A DNA stretch of 9,427 nucleotides, taken from contig JAADYZ010000203.1 of assembly GCA_010092775.1 (NCBI GenBank), positions 1 through 9,427 of the forward strand, given 5' to 3'. This document shows, one piece after another, positions 1-5,786 of the stretch. Source of the DNA: Chloroflexota bacterium. Its GTDB lineage: Bacteria; Chloroflexota; Anaerolineae; Aggregatilineales; UBA3940. The notes beneath the pieces were generated by a model. The model had not been told where the DNA came from. It ran no database searches and saw only the letters and a program-made list of their open reading frames with translations. How positions within the stretch are numbered: position 1 is the stretch's first letter; each line of letters starts with the position of its first letter. The translations under genes were made by a program, and so were the position numbers.

Positions 1-207
1 AAACAAGACCGCTACATCCTCAAGTCTGCTGTTTCGCTCATAGATCTGCAGCACCTCCTCAGCGAAATCGGCCTGACGTTCCTCAAGCGAAATGATGTTG
101 AAGACTCTCACCGTCAAGCCCCGCACCAGCAGCGCGACCAGAATCACGCCAATCACGCTGGTGATGACAAAAGCTATCGTTAGGCGGAATTGCAGCGTCC
201 GAAACAT
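1..207 (-). CDS. Sensor histidine kinase, N-terminal fragment (runs off left edge)
   Basis: This is the first 69 codons of a gene that continues beyond position 1. The ATG at 207-205 lies 2 bp after the stop codon of the response regulator at 210-899, so the two are almost certainly one operon and translationally coupled. The peptide starts MFRTLQLRLTIAFVITSVIG and has a short basic N-terminus. A strong membrane helix follows at about residues 9-29, and then an acidic, charged region (LEERQADFAEEVLQIYERN) that would be extracytoplasmic or the start of a sensor loop. This is the typical beginning of a two-TM membrane sensor kinase, and a kinase is what normally sits next to an OmpR-type regulator. 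No catalytic motifs (H, N or G boxes) are in the window, so the kinase call rests on position and topology. No clear Shine-Dalgarno sequence precedes it. Confidence 0.75.
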   Translation of the reverse strand, partial: MFRTLQFRLTIAFVITSVIGVILVALLVRGLTVRVFNIISLEERQADFAEEVLQIYERNSRLEDVAVLF

Positions 208-209
208 GG

Positions 210-899
210 TCAGTTCTCGTCCGGCGTGAAACGATAGCCAACACCGAAAACCGTCTGAATGTAGCGCGGCGCGGACGGATCATCTTCGATCTTGCTGCGC
301 AGATTGCGAACATGCACATCGATGGTGCGTTCTGCCCCCTCTAGCGCTGTGCCTTGCAGCGCTTCGAGCAGTTCGAAGCGAGAGAAGGCACGCCCAGGGG
401 TAGTCATTAAGATGTCCAACAGATCGAACTCGGTGGGGGTCAAGTCAACAAGACCCTCATCCACCTTGACGAAATGAGCCGAGCGATCCAGCACAATTGC
501 GCCAATCCGCAACACATCGGATGATGACTCCATCCGGCCCGTCCGGCGCAGCACCGCCCGGATGCGCGCCACCAGTTCACGCATTCCGAAAGGCTTCGTC
601 ACGTAATCATCCGCGCCCAACTCCAGACCGATCACCTTGTCTGTCTCGTCCAGCTTGGCCGTCAGAAGGATGATCGGTGTCTCCTGCTCGCGTCGGTAGG
701 CGCGGATGAAATCATAGCCGTCCATCTCGGGCATCATAATGTCCAGCAGGATAAGATCAGGTTTCTCATGGCGAGCGGTGAGCAGCGCATCCCGGCCATT
801 AGCCGCTGTCACCACGCGAAAGCCCTGCCCACTGAGATAGTCATCAATCACCCGTCGAATGTTCGACTTGTCGTCAACCACCAGAATGGTCTTGTTCAT
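210..899 (-). CDS. OmpR/PhoB-family DNA-binding response regulator
   Basis: The 229-residue protein has the standard length and architecture of the OmpR/PhoB family. The receiver domain spans about residues 3-118. It has the acidic pair D9-D10, phospho-acceptor D53 in LLDIMMPEMDG, switch residue T80 and conserved K102 in VTKPF. A winged-helix DNA-binding domain follows at about 130-227. It shows LTPTEFDLL, a recognition helix with RTIDVHVRNLRSKI, and the C-terminal wing ending FGVGYRF. It would be phosphorylated by the kinase encoded immediately downstream and then bind direct-repeat sites in promoters. The ATG start is well supported by GGAGGTG at 908-902 on the minus strand, which sits unusually close (2 nt) to the start. 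The signal it answers to cannot be told from sequence. The divergent MFS gene is an obvious but unproven target. Confidence 0.95.
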   Translation of the reverse strand: MNKTILVVDDKSNIRRVIDDYLSGQGFRVVTAANGRDALLTARHEKPDLILLDIMMPEMDGYDFIRAYRREQETPIILLTAKLDETDKVIGLELGADDYVTKPFGMRELVARIRAVLRRTGRMESSSDVLRIGAIVLDRSAHFVKVDEGLVDLTPTEFDLLDILMTTPGRAFSRFELLEALQGTALEGAERTIDVHVRNLRSKIEDDPSAPRYIQTVFGVGYRFTPDEN

Positions 900-901
900 A
901 G

Positions 902-908
902 CACCTCC
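902..908 (-). promoter_or_regulatory. Ribosome binding site of the OmpR-type regulator
   Basis: GGAGGTG on the minus strand is a near-perfect complement to the 16S rRNA tail. It lies directly upstream of the ATG at 899-897 and fixes the start of the response regulator. Confidence 0.8.
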
Positions 909-926
909 ATTGACCCATCGCGGCCT

Positions 927-932
927 AGTATA
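927..932 (-). promoter_or_regulatory. Possible -10 element for the two-component operon
   Basis: TATACT on the minus strand matches the sigma-70 -10 consensus at five of six positions and is identical to the -10 of the tRNA-Lys promoter in this window. It lies 28 bp upstream of the response regulator start. I find no convincing -35 hexamer at 16-18 bp, so the promoter may be activator-dependent or the match may be chance. Confidence 0.35.
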
Positions 933-1065
933 CCGACCTTCCGATCCAGTCGTTATTCAGCTTCTAGCAGCAAGTAGCGTGCCATAGATCAACCTGCTAT
1001 GCTTGGGGTGGAAAAAGCCTTCTAAGAACCAGAGGTGTCCCGATGCCCCACTGCCGCGGTAGCTG

Positions 1066-1094
1066 CTAACTTAGAATCCTAGCAACCGTATATT
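1066..1094 (+). promoter_or_regulatory. Weak promoter candidate for the MFS gene
   Basis: The -35 CTAACT (three of six consensus bases) is separated by 17 bp from TATATT (five of six). This would give a leader of about 90 nt that contains the hairpin at 1104-1126. It is only a consensus match, and other weak -10-like hexamers (TATGCT at 998, TAGAAT at 1072) exist nearby. Confidence 0.25.
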
Positions 1095-1103
1095 TCCTCG
1101 CCA

Positions 1104-1132
1104 AGCGCACCGATGCTCGCTGCGCTCGTTTT
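1104..1132 (+). other. Hairpin plus T-run in the MFS leader (attenuator-like)
   Basis: AGCGCA at 1104-1109 pairs with TGCGCT at 1121-1126 around an 11-nt loop, and TTTT follows at 1129-1132. This is terminator-like, but the stem is short and the T-run is brief. It lies about 60 bp upstream of the MFS start codon, inside the expected leader. It could be a weak attenuator or a chance palindrome. Confidence 0.25.
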
Positions 1133-1191
1133 GCGTTCCTACCCTTCCAAGCCCGACCACATTACCATTTTATGCCAGAGAGGATAATCGC

Positions 1192-2385
1192 ATGACGCTG
1201 TTTCAATCGCGCCCCTGGCGCCGTCTGACATTCTTTGTGCTCGTTATGCTCATGATCGAATTCCTGGACGAGTTCGCTTATAGTGCGCTGGAAGCCGCCC
1301 GCCCGTTGATTCGCGATGCCTTTGCCTTGTCCTATGTTGAAGTCGGTTTGATTACCACCATCCCGGTTCTCGTAGCAATCGTGGTCGAGCCGCTGATTGG
1401 ATTGATCGCGGACAGTGGCCGTCGCCGCTCGCTGATGGTCTGGGGAGCAGTCTTGTTTGGATTGGGCCTGATCATCCAGGGCGTATCGCCCACCTTTGGC
1501 GTTTTCATGATTGGCGCAACCTTTCAGGCCCCGGCCAGTGGCATCTTCGTCAATCTGGCTCAAGCCTCTCTGATGGATGATGCCCCCACTCGCCGCGAGA
1601 ATCGCATGGCCATGTGGACCTTTAGCGGGTCGCTCGCTGTGGTAATTGGGCCACTGTTGCTATCGGGTCTGCTTCTACTGGGCTCAGGTTGGCGCTTGTT
1701 CTTCATCGTCAGCGGGCTGCTTTCGATTGTAGTGGCCGCCGTCATCGCTCGCCTTGCAGCCAATCCAGCCATGCGCTCAACGGAGGAAGATGATGACACA
1801 ATTGACATTAAAGCCAGCCTGCGCGAGATCTGGCAACTCAATAGCCGATGGGACATCTGGCGCTGGCTCATCTTGCTGCAATTCAGTGACCTGATGTTGG
1901 ACGTCTTCTTTGGTCTGCTGGCCCTCTATATGGTCGATGTGGTTGCTGTGCCTCAAACGCAGGCGGCACTTGCTATTGCAGTCTGGACTGGTGTCGGCTT
2001 GATCGGGGACTTTCTTCTGATTCCCATCCTTGAGCGCGTCGATGGGCTGGCCTATTTGCGGGTCAGTGCCGCCGTCGAGTTGGTCTTGCTGCCACTGTTC
2101 CTACTCGCGTCAAATTGGTGGCTGATCCTGCTGCTGCTCGGGTTGATGGGCCTTTTCAACGCGGGTTGGTACGCGATCTTGCAGGGCAAAGTCTACGACG
2201 CGTTGGGAGAAAAAAGCGGCGCCGTCCTGATCGTTGGCAATCTAGCTGGAATCTTTGGTGCCCTGCTGCCACTCGGCTTGGGGTGGGCAGCTCAGGCCTT
2301 CGGACTGGACAGCGCGATCTGGTTCCTACTCGCTGGTCCAATCGCTCTAGTCATAGGCTTGCCACGCCAAAAAGTTAGAGAGTAA
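1192..2385 (+). CDS. Major facilitator superfamily (MFS) transporter
   Basis: The 397-residue, very hydrophobic protein has about 12 predicted membrane helices in two halves. The halves are separated by an acidic and charged cytoplasmic loop at about residues 195-218 (RSTEEDDDTIDIK). The signature MFS motif A appears between helices 2 and 3 as GLIADSGRRRSLMVWG (about 70-85). Helix 1 carries acidic residues (E23, D26, E27) that could take part in proton coupling. Length and layout fit a drug/proton antiporter or small-solute carrier of about 400 residues. The substrate is not deducible, and an exporter role is only a guess. The ATG is preceded by GAGAGGA with 8-nt spacing, which supports this start. 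The gene stands alone, divergent from the two-component operon and convergent with tRNA-Lys. Confidence 0.9.
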   Translation: MTLFQSRPWRRLTFFVLVMLMIEFLDEFAYSALEAARPLIRDAFALSYVEVGLITTIPVLVAIVVEPLIGLIADSGRRRSLMVWGAVLFGLGLIIQGVSPTFGVFMIGATFQAPASGIFVNLAQASLMDDAPTRRENRMAMWTFSGSLAVVIGPLLLSGLLLLGSGWRLFFIVSGLLSIVVAAVIARLAANPAMRSTEEDDDTIDIKASLREIWQLNSRWDIWRWLILLQFSDLMLDVFFGLLALYMVDVVAVPQTQAALAIAVWTGVGLIGDFLLIPILERVDGLAYLRVSAAVELVLLPLFLLASNWWLILLLLGLMGLFNAGWYAILQGKVYDALGEKSGAVLIVGNLAGIFGALLPLGLGWAAQAFGLDSAIWFLLAGPIALVIGLPRQKVRE

Positions 2386-2393
2386 GAATCGGA

Positions 2394-2416
2394 CAGCCAC
2401 CCGAAGTGGATGGCTG
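2394..2416. terminator. Hairpin between MFS gene and tRNA-Lys, possible bidirectional terminator
   Basis: CAGCCACCC at 2394-2402 pairs with GGATGGCTG at 2408-2416 (nine pairs including one G-T) around a 5-nt loop. It sits between the MFS stop codon and the 3' end of the convergent tRNA-Lys gene, where a shared terminator is expected. Neither strand has a proper T-run after the stem, so intrinsic termination is uncertain. It could instead protect or help process the RNA ends. Confidence 0.45.
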
Positions 2417-2425
2417 CGGCCATGT

Positions 2426-2501
2426 TGGTGACCCACCTAGGACTCGAACCTAGAACCAATTGATTAAGAGTCAACTGCTCTGCCAATTGAGCTAGTGGGC
2501 C
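2426..2501 (-). tRNA. tRNA-Lys (anticodon CTT)
   Basis: A complete cloverleaf can be drawn on the minus strand. The acceptor GGCCCAC pairs with GTGGGTC with one G-T pair. The D arm is GCTC/GAGC. The anticodon stem GTTGA/TCAAT encloses the loop CTCTTAA, giving anticodon CTT at 2468-2466, which reads the lysine codon AAG. The T arm is CTAGG-TTCGAGT-CCTAG. The discriminator base is A (2429) and the terminal CCA is encoded at 2428-2426. Without the CCA the gene is 73 nt. It has its own strong promoter upstream and is divergent from tRNA-Ala. Confidence 0.95.
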
Positions 2502-2515
2502 AGAGAGCACCGTAA

Positions 2516-2543
2516 AGTATAACATAGAAAATGGGAGCGTCAA
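2516..2543 (-). promoter_or_regulatory. Sigma-70-like promoter of tRNA-Lys
   Basis: On the minus strand the -35 TTGACG (2543-2538) is followed by a 16-bp spacer and the -10 TATACT (2521-2516). The -10 is preceded by TG, giving the extended -10 form TGTTATACT. Transcription would begin a few bases before the mature tRNA 5' end at 2501. Confidence 0.8.
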
Positions 2544-2550
2544 CCGTGTA

Positions 2551-2579
2551 TTGACAAGCCCCTAGCCAACCGCTAGAAT
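2551..2579 (+). promoter_or_regulatory. Sigma-70-like promoter of tRNA-Ala
   Basis: A perfect -35 TTGACA at 2551-2556, a 17-bp spacer and TAGAAT at 2574-2579 make a near-consensus housekeeping promoter. The predicted start is a few bases before the tRNA at 2591. Its -35 lies 7 bp from the -35 of the divergent tRNA-Lys promoter. Confidence 0.85.
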
Positions 2580-2590
2580 AATCAAACAAT

Positions 2591-2663
<73 letters not shown>

Positions 2664-2783
2664 CCTGACGTCCCCCCCCACCTCTCAAATTCCTACGCCA
2701 ACAGTTCAATAGAACCTAAGTGTGTCGTTTCTGGTTGGCTGCACTAAAATGGCGACATTCCCCCAAATCATGAGGAAAGTGTC

Positions 2784-2882
2784 ATGGTTGCTAAGGTTCA
2801 AGAAGAACGCGGATTCATCATCCCAGCACCAGAAAATGATCAGCGCCAAACGACTGAGCAGGAAATAGCGCGACTGGGATGA
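2784..2882 (+). CDS. Candidate small protein of 32 residues (unrecognised)
   Basis: The ATG at 2784 follows GAGGAAAG (2772-2779), with AGGA 7 nt from the start, one of the better ribosome binding sites in the window. The predicted peptide begins MVAKVQEERGFIIPAPEND and ends TTEQEIARLG. It is hydrophilic, charged and rich in Gln and Glu, and has no signal peptide or membrane helix. I do not recognise it. A TAAAAT hexamer 34 bp upstream could be a -10. It lies 116 bp upstream of the RimK-like gene on the same strand. It may be a leader peptide, a precursor peptide, an unrelated micro-protein, or the front of a frameshifted gene. In the last case a one-base shift near the GGG at 2876-2878 would join it to an open frame reaching 3027, for about 81 residues. 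Chance cannot be excluded at this length. Confidence 0.35.
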   Translation: MVAKVQEERGFIIPAPENDQRQTTEQEIARLG

Positions 2883-2917
2883 TCTGAAAACAGCATTCAC
2901 AATCTTGGCGAGACCTA

Positions 2918-2946
2918 TTCCCACTTTCGACGTTCTTAGATATGAT
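2918..2946 (+). promoter_or_regulatory. Likely promoter of the ATP-grasp operon
   Basis: The -35 TTCCCA (four of six consensus bases), a 17-bp spacer and TATGAT (five of six) fit a moderate sigma-70 promoter. It would give a leader of about 45 nt before the TTG start at 2999. Its position after the small ORF suggests the operon can be transcribed independently of that ORF. Confidence 0.45.
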
Positions 2947-2984
2947 GTAGTCCATAGCAGCACGTTACTCATTCTATCGAACCC

Positions 2985-2989
2985 AGGAG
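2985..2989 (+). promoter_or_regulatory. Ribosome binding site that decides the TTG start
   Basis: AGGAG lies 9 nt upstream of the TTG at 2999. No in-frame ATG or GTG is nearby, and the family N-terminus (MKGWILYR-like) begins exactly here, so the TTG is the likely initiator. Confidence 0.7.
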
Positions 2990-2998
2990 CAGCACGAC

Positions 2999-3937
2999 TT
3001 GAAGGGGTGGATTCTCTATCGCAGAAATGAAGAACATGGTCTCAAACCAGAGGATTATGAAGTTGACCGTTTAATGGAGACGGGTAACAAGCTCAACATT
3101 GAGATGCGTGTGGTGCATCCCAATGACTTCGACCTGGTTGTCACCAAGGGAGGGCGCAAGAGTCTGCTCATTGATGGTGAATATCCGACCCTGCCCGATT
3201 TTGTGCTGCCGCGCACGGGTGCAGCCACCAGCTACTACGCCCTCGCGGTGATGCGCCATCTGGAGCGACTCGGATTGTTTGTCTTTAACTCCTCACAAAG
3301 CGTCGAGGTTGTCAAAGACAAAATGTACACACAACAGCTCCTGGCATTGAATAACATCCCGGTGCCGCGCACCATGTTGGTCAAGTTTCCTGTCAACGTT
3401 GAGTTTGTTGAGCAGCAGTTGGGCTTCCCTGTTGTGATCAAGACCTTGTCGGGTACACAAGGTGTGGGCGTCTTTCTGGCGGAGTCGAAGCAGGGCTTTG
3501 GTGATCTGATGGAACTCATCGGCACGATGCGCAGCAACGCGACCATTCTGTTGCAGGAATTTGTCAAGGAAAGCTATGGGCGCGATTTACGTGTCTTCGT
3601 AATTGGTGGGCGCGCGATCACTTGTATGGAACGTGCTTCCATCAATGGGGGGTTCAAGGCCAACATCTCACAGGGTGGACACGCGAAACCCTTCGCAATG
3701 ACTCCAGAGATCGAGTGGTTGGCAACCGAAACCGCCCGTATCGTCGGGCTGGACATTGCTGGGATCGACCTGCTCTTTGCGGGCAGTCACTTCAAGGTCT
3801 GCGAGGCCAACTCAGCACCGGGCTTTGAGGGTCTGGAAAAGTATTGTGACGTTGATATAGCAACAGAGATCTACAACTACATCCGCATTCGCCTGGGCAA
3901 GTGGGACCAACCCGAAACCGAGGGATTTCTTGAATGA
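2999..3937 (+). CDS. RimK-family ATP-grasp ligase (alpha-L-glutamate ligase-like)
   Basis: The 312-residue protein matches RimK-type ATP-grasp enzymes along its whole length (E. coli RimK is about 300). These enzymes activate a carboxylate as acyl phosphate with ATP and couple it to an amine, usually that of glutamate. Visible blocks are the N-terminal domain ending LPDFVLPRTGA (about 65-75) and FNSSQSVEVVKDKMYTQQLL (96-115, equivalent to the RDK block). The ATP lysine is in VVIKTL (K148), the flexible glycine loop is GTQGVGV (152-158), and QEFVKES and DLRVFVIGG follow. The metal-binding region is DIAGIDLL (252-259) and CEANSAPGFEGLE (268-280). All catalytic motifs look intact. The same fold serves S6 modification, LysX, CofF/MptN and other ligases, so the substrate is open. 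It begins with TTG and its end overlaps the next gene by 4 bp (ATGA). Confidence 0.85.
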   Translation: MKGWILYRRNEEHGLKPEDYEVDRLMETGNKLNIEMRVVHPNDFDLVVTKGGRKSLLIDGEYPTLPDFVLPRTGAATSYYALAVMRHLERLGLFVFNSSQSVEVVKDKMYTQQLLALNNIPVPRTMLVKFPVNVEFVEQQLGFPVVIKTLSGTQGVGVFLAESKQGFGDLMELIGTMRSNATILLQEFVKESYGRDLRVFVIGGRAITCMERASINGGFKANISQGGHAKPFAMTPEIEWLATETARIVGLDIAGIDLLFAGSHFKVCEANSAPGFEGLEKYCDVDIATEIYNYIRIRLGKWDQPETEGFLE

Positions 3938-4980
3938 ACATCGGATTCCTCGTCAACGATGTCGCGCTAGAAAAGCCCGTCTTTACCACTGTCCGGCTGG
4001 CGATGACTGCCCACAACCGGGGGGATCAAGCCTGGTTGATCAGCCTGGCAGATCTCACCTACCAACCAGATGGGACCCTGCTAGCAAAAGCCTGGCGGGG
4101 CAAGCTCAATCGCCACTATCGGTCGCAGAAATTGTACCTGGATGATATGCGTGCCGAGCGCGATGGCTTTCACTGGATCGAATTAGCGAGCCTTGACGCC
4201 CTGCTGCTGCGCAATAACCCAGCCGATGATGCTATCAAGCGCCCCTGGGCAGTCGGCATGGGGATCATGTTTGGCCGGATGCTGGCCGAGCAAGGCGTCT
4301 TCGTGGCGAACAATCCACATGGCCTTTCGATGGCCATGAACAAGCTCTATCTGGAGCGCTTCCCAACTGAGATTCGGCCACGCACCCTGGTCTCTCGAGA
4401 CAAAGGTCAGATCAAAGACTTTGTGCGCGCTGAAGGCGGCTTGGCCATTCTTAAGCCCCTGGCGGGGTCGGGCGGCAGCGGCGTGTTTGTTGTACGCCCC
4501 AACGAGACGGGCAACATCAATCAAATCGTTGAATCGATTTCGCGCGACGGATACATCATCGCCCAGGAGTACATCCCTGCCGCCGCTGAAGGCGATATCC
4601 GTCTATTTCTGATTAACGGCAAGCCGCTGCGCCACAAAGGTCAGTATGCTGCCTTCAAACGGGTGCGTGCCGCCGATGATATCCGCAATAATCTACACAG
4701 CGGCGGCGAGCTCGTCGCGGCGGGCATTAGCCCAGAGCACTTGTGGGTAGCAGATCAGGTCGGCCCTGTTCTGGCAGCCGACGGCATGTTTCTGGTCGGT
4801 CTTGACATTGCTGGCGACAAAGTCATCGAGATCAATATTTTCACGCCCGGCGGCTTAGGGAGCGCTCAGAAGGTGACAGGCGTCAGTTTTACTCAGCCCG
4901 TTTTGGATAGCATCCAGCAGCAGGTTAACGCTCTGCGTAGTACCAAACTCTCACACGCCAGCGAGCCTGGGACGAGATGA
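3934..4980 (+). CDS. GshB-like ATP-grasp ligase (glutathione synthetase family)
   Basis: The 348-residue protein aligns by eye with prokaryotic glutathione synthetase (about 315 residues). An N-terminal substrate domain begins MNIGFLVNDV and includes LDALLLRNNPADDA, like the LMRKDPP block of GshB. VANNPHGLSMAMNKLY (124-139) follows. ATP-grasp motifs are LKPLAGSGGSGV (173-184), AQEYIPAAAEGDIRLFLING (210-229), IRNNLHSGGE and VGLDIAGDKVIEIN (288-301). GshB couples glycine to gamma-glutamylcysteine, but here the end of the active site reads EINIFTPGGLGSAQ. From memory, E. coli GshB has EINVTSPTCIREIE there, so the acceptor substrate may differ. Translation is coupled to the RimK-like gene through an ATGA overlap, implying consecutive steps or one complex. 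No gshA is in view. I place it in the family confidently, but not the reaction. Confidence 0.85.
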   Translation: MNIGFLVNDVALEKPVFTTVRLAMTAHNRGDQAWLISLADLTYQPDGTLLAKAWRGKLNRHYRSQKLYLDDMRAERDGFHWIELASLDALLLRNNPADDAIKRPWAVGMGIMFGRMLAEQGVFVANNPHGLSMAMNKLYLERFPTEIRPRTLVSRDKGQIKDFVRAEGGLAILKPLAGSGGSGVFVVRPNETGNINQIVESISRDGYIIAQEYIPAAAEGDIRLFLINGKPLRHKGQYAAFKRVRAADDIRNNLHSGGELVAAGISPEHLWVADQVGPVLAADGMFLVGLDIAGDKVIEINIFTPGGLGSAQKVTGVSFTQPVLDSIQQQVNALRSTKLSHASEPGTR

Positions 4981-5000
4981 GGCTCAGTTCGGCCTCTTTT
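4979..5000 (+). terminator. Intrinsic terminator of the ATP-grasp operon
   Basis: GAGGCT (4979-4984) pairs with GGCCTC (4991-4996), six pairs including one T-G, around a 6-nt loop. TTTT follows at 4997-5000. The stem begins within the TGA stop codon of the GshB-like gene, which marks the end of the two-gene operon. Confidence 0.6.
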
Positions 5001-5141
5001 GCTCCCGCTTGCAACTTCTGTCTTTAGGTCTCGTAACCAATAGTAGATGCCTCACACACTTTGTTCGTCGGTACACCCAGGTTGTGCGGCGACTATGAAG
5101 CTCCGGGAGCGCTATTCTCAGTTCCACAAAGCGAGAAACCT

Positions 5142-5576
5142 GTGTCAGTACAAAGATTCACCAATTTCGTCGTACCCGCCGCGTTGATTCTCCACAGCAT
5201 CGCATTTACCATTGCGATACGTTCTCTCGTTGCCCAAAGCATGAGTGGCCCATCTGACCTTAGGGTCACTGTTCGGTCGTGGCTGCTGCCAAGGACCTCA
5301 CCCAGGACCGTGGCGCTGCTTGCCCTTGGCTTCTGGATCATCGCCACAATTGGCTTTGTGGTGGCGGCATTGAATTTCATGGGGCTCGTACTCGCGCCAG
5401 ACGCATGGCGGTCGATAGCAGTGGCGGCCGCGCTCATTTCGATTTCCGGAATCGTGCTGTTCTCCGGCATCTGGCCAGGTTCAAATTCAACAGGCCATTC
5501 CTTGCTGAACACCACAGTCGCTATGGTAATGAACTTAGTCATTCTGGTCACACAATGGGTCATCCAATGGCCCTAG
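5142..5576 (+). CDS. Small four-helix membrane protein of unknown function
   Basis: I do not recognise this protein. From the GTG at 5142 it has 144 residues. Four hydrophobic segments are visible at about 9-30 (VVPAALILHSIAFTIAI), 57-84 (VALLALGFWIIATIGFVV), 89-111 and 121-141, with a short basic linker (VRSWLLPRTSPR) between the first two. This indicates an integral membrane protein with both ends on the same side. The frame stays open upstream to a TTG at 5061, but that start has no ribosome binding site and would add a polar 27-residue tail. The GTG puts helix 1 near the N-terminus and has a weak GAGAA 4 nt upstream. It is monocistronic, with a terminator before it and about 210 bp before the next gene. 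The opposite strand also has a long open frame, but the hydrophobic periodicity favours the plus strand. Confidence 0.6.
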   Translation: MSVQRFTNFVVPAALILHSIAFTIAIRSLVAQSMSGPSDLRVTVRSWLLPRTSPRTVALLALGFWIIATIGFVVAALNFMGLVLAPDAWRSIAVAAALISISGIVLFSGIWPGSNSTGHSLLNTTVAMVMNLVILVTQWVIQWP

Positions 5577-5786
5577 CAAAGCACGGGTAGGCAGAGCATT
5601 ATGGCAAGAGCCTGAGGACAGGTCGCAAACGAGAGTGCCTTTACAGGGCGTTTTCGCCGCCAACCACCCAAGCGCCCCCCGACTGATCTCCGGCCAAGCA
5701 TGCTGGTACAGCGCTTGTCATCTGCACGATCCTGAAGTATCCTTTCGCAGGCTTCATATCGACCAAGACTATAGAAAGTTGACGCC
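5577..5786. other. Intergenic region upstream of the DUF3048 gene
   Basis: About 210 bp with no credible gene. I see no promoter matching both hexamers. A TATAGA at 5770-5775 lies very close to the ATG at 5787 but has no -35 at proper spacing. A short stem with the loop TTTT (GGCG/CGCC, around 5650) is too small to call. Confidence 0.4.

Larger units (their letters stand above)
900..1191. other. Divergent intergenic region between regulator and MFS gene
   Basis: This 292-bp stretch separates the minus-strand two-component operon from the plus-strand transporter and must hold both promoters. I see no credible small gene in it. Visible elements are the minus-strand -10 at 927-932, a weak plus-strand promoter candidate at 1066-1094 (CTAACT, 17-bp spacer, TATATT), a leader hairpin at 1104-1126, and the MFS ribosome binding site around 1177-1183. 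Confidence 0.6.
2664..2998. other. Gene-poor region between tRNA-Ala and the ATP-grasp operon
   Basis: This 335-bp region starts with a C-rich run (from about 2671) after the tRNA. It holds a -10-like TAAAAT at 2745-2750 with no good -35, a 32-codon ORF with a good ribosome binding site (2784-2882), and the likely operon promoter at 2918-2946. A second open frame without a start codon runs on the plus strand from just after a TAG at 2866 to a TGA at 3028. A minus-strand 88-codon frame is present but has no ribosome binding site and unremarkable composition. Confidence 0.5.

Noticed and set aside
1162..1563. Minus-strand 133-codon frame inside the MFS gene
   Set aside because: It is a polar shadow of membrane-helix codons in the transporter. 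The plus-strand MFS motifs leave no doubt about the coding strand.
2292..2543. Minus-strand 83-codon frame containing GPLAQLAEQLTLNQLVLGSS
   Set aside because: This is a translation of the tRNA-Lys gene itself, a well-known source of spurious hypothetical proteins.
2706..2972. Minus-strand 88-codon frame in the gene-poor region
   Set aside because: There is no ribosome binding site before its ATG, the composition is unlike a recognisable family, and it spans the probable operon promoter and the small plus-strand ORF.
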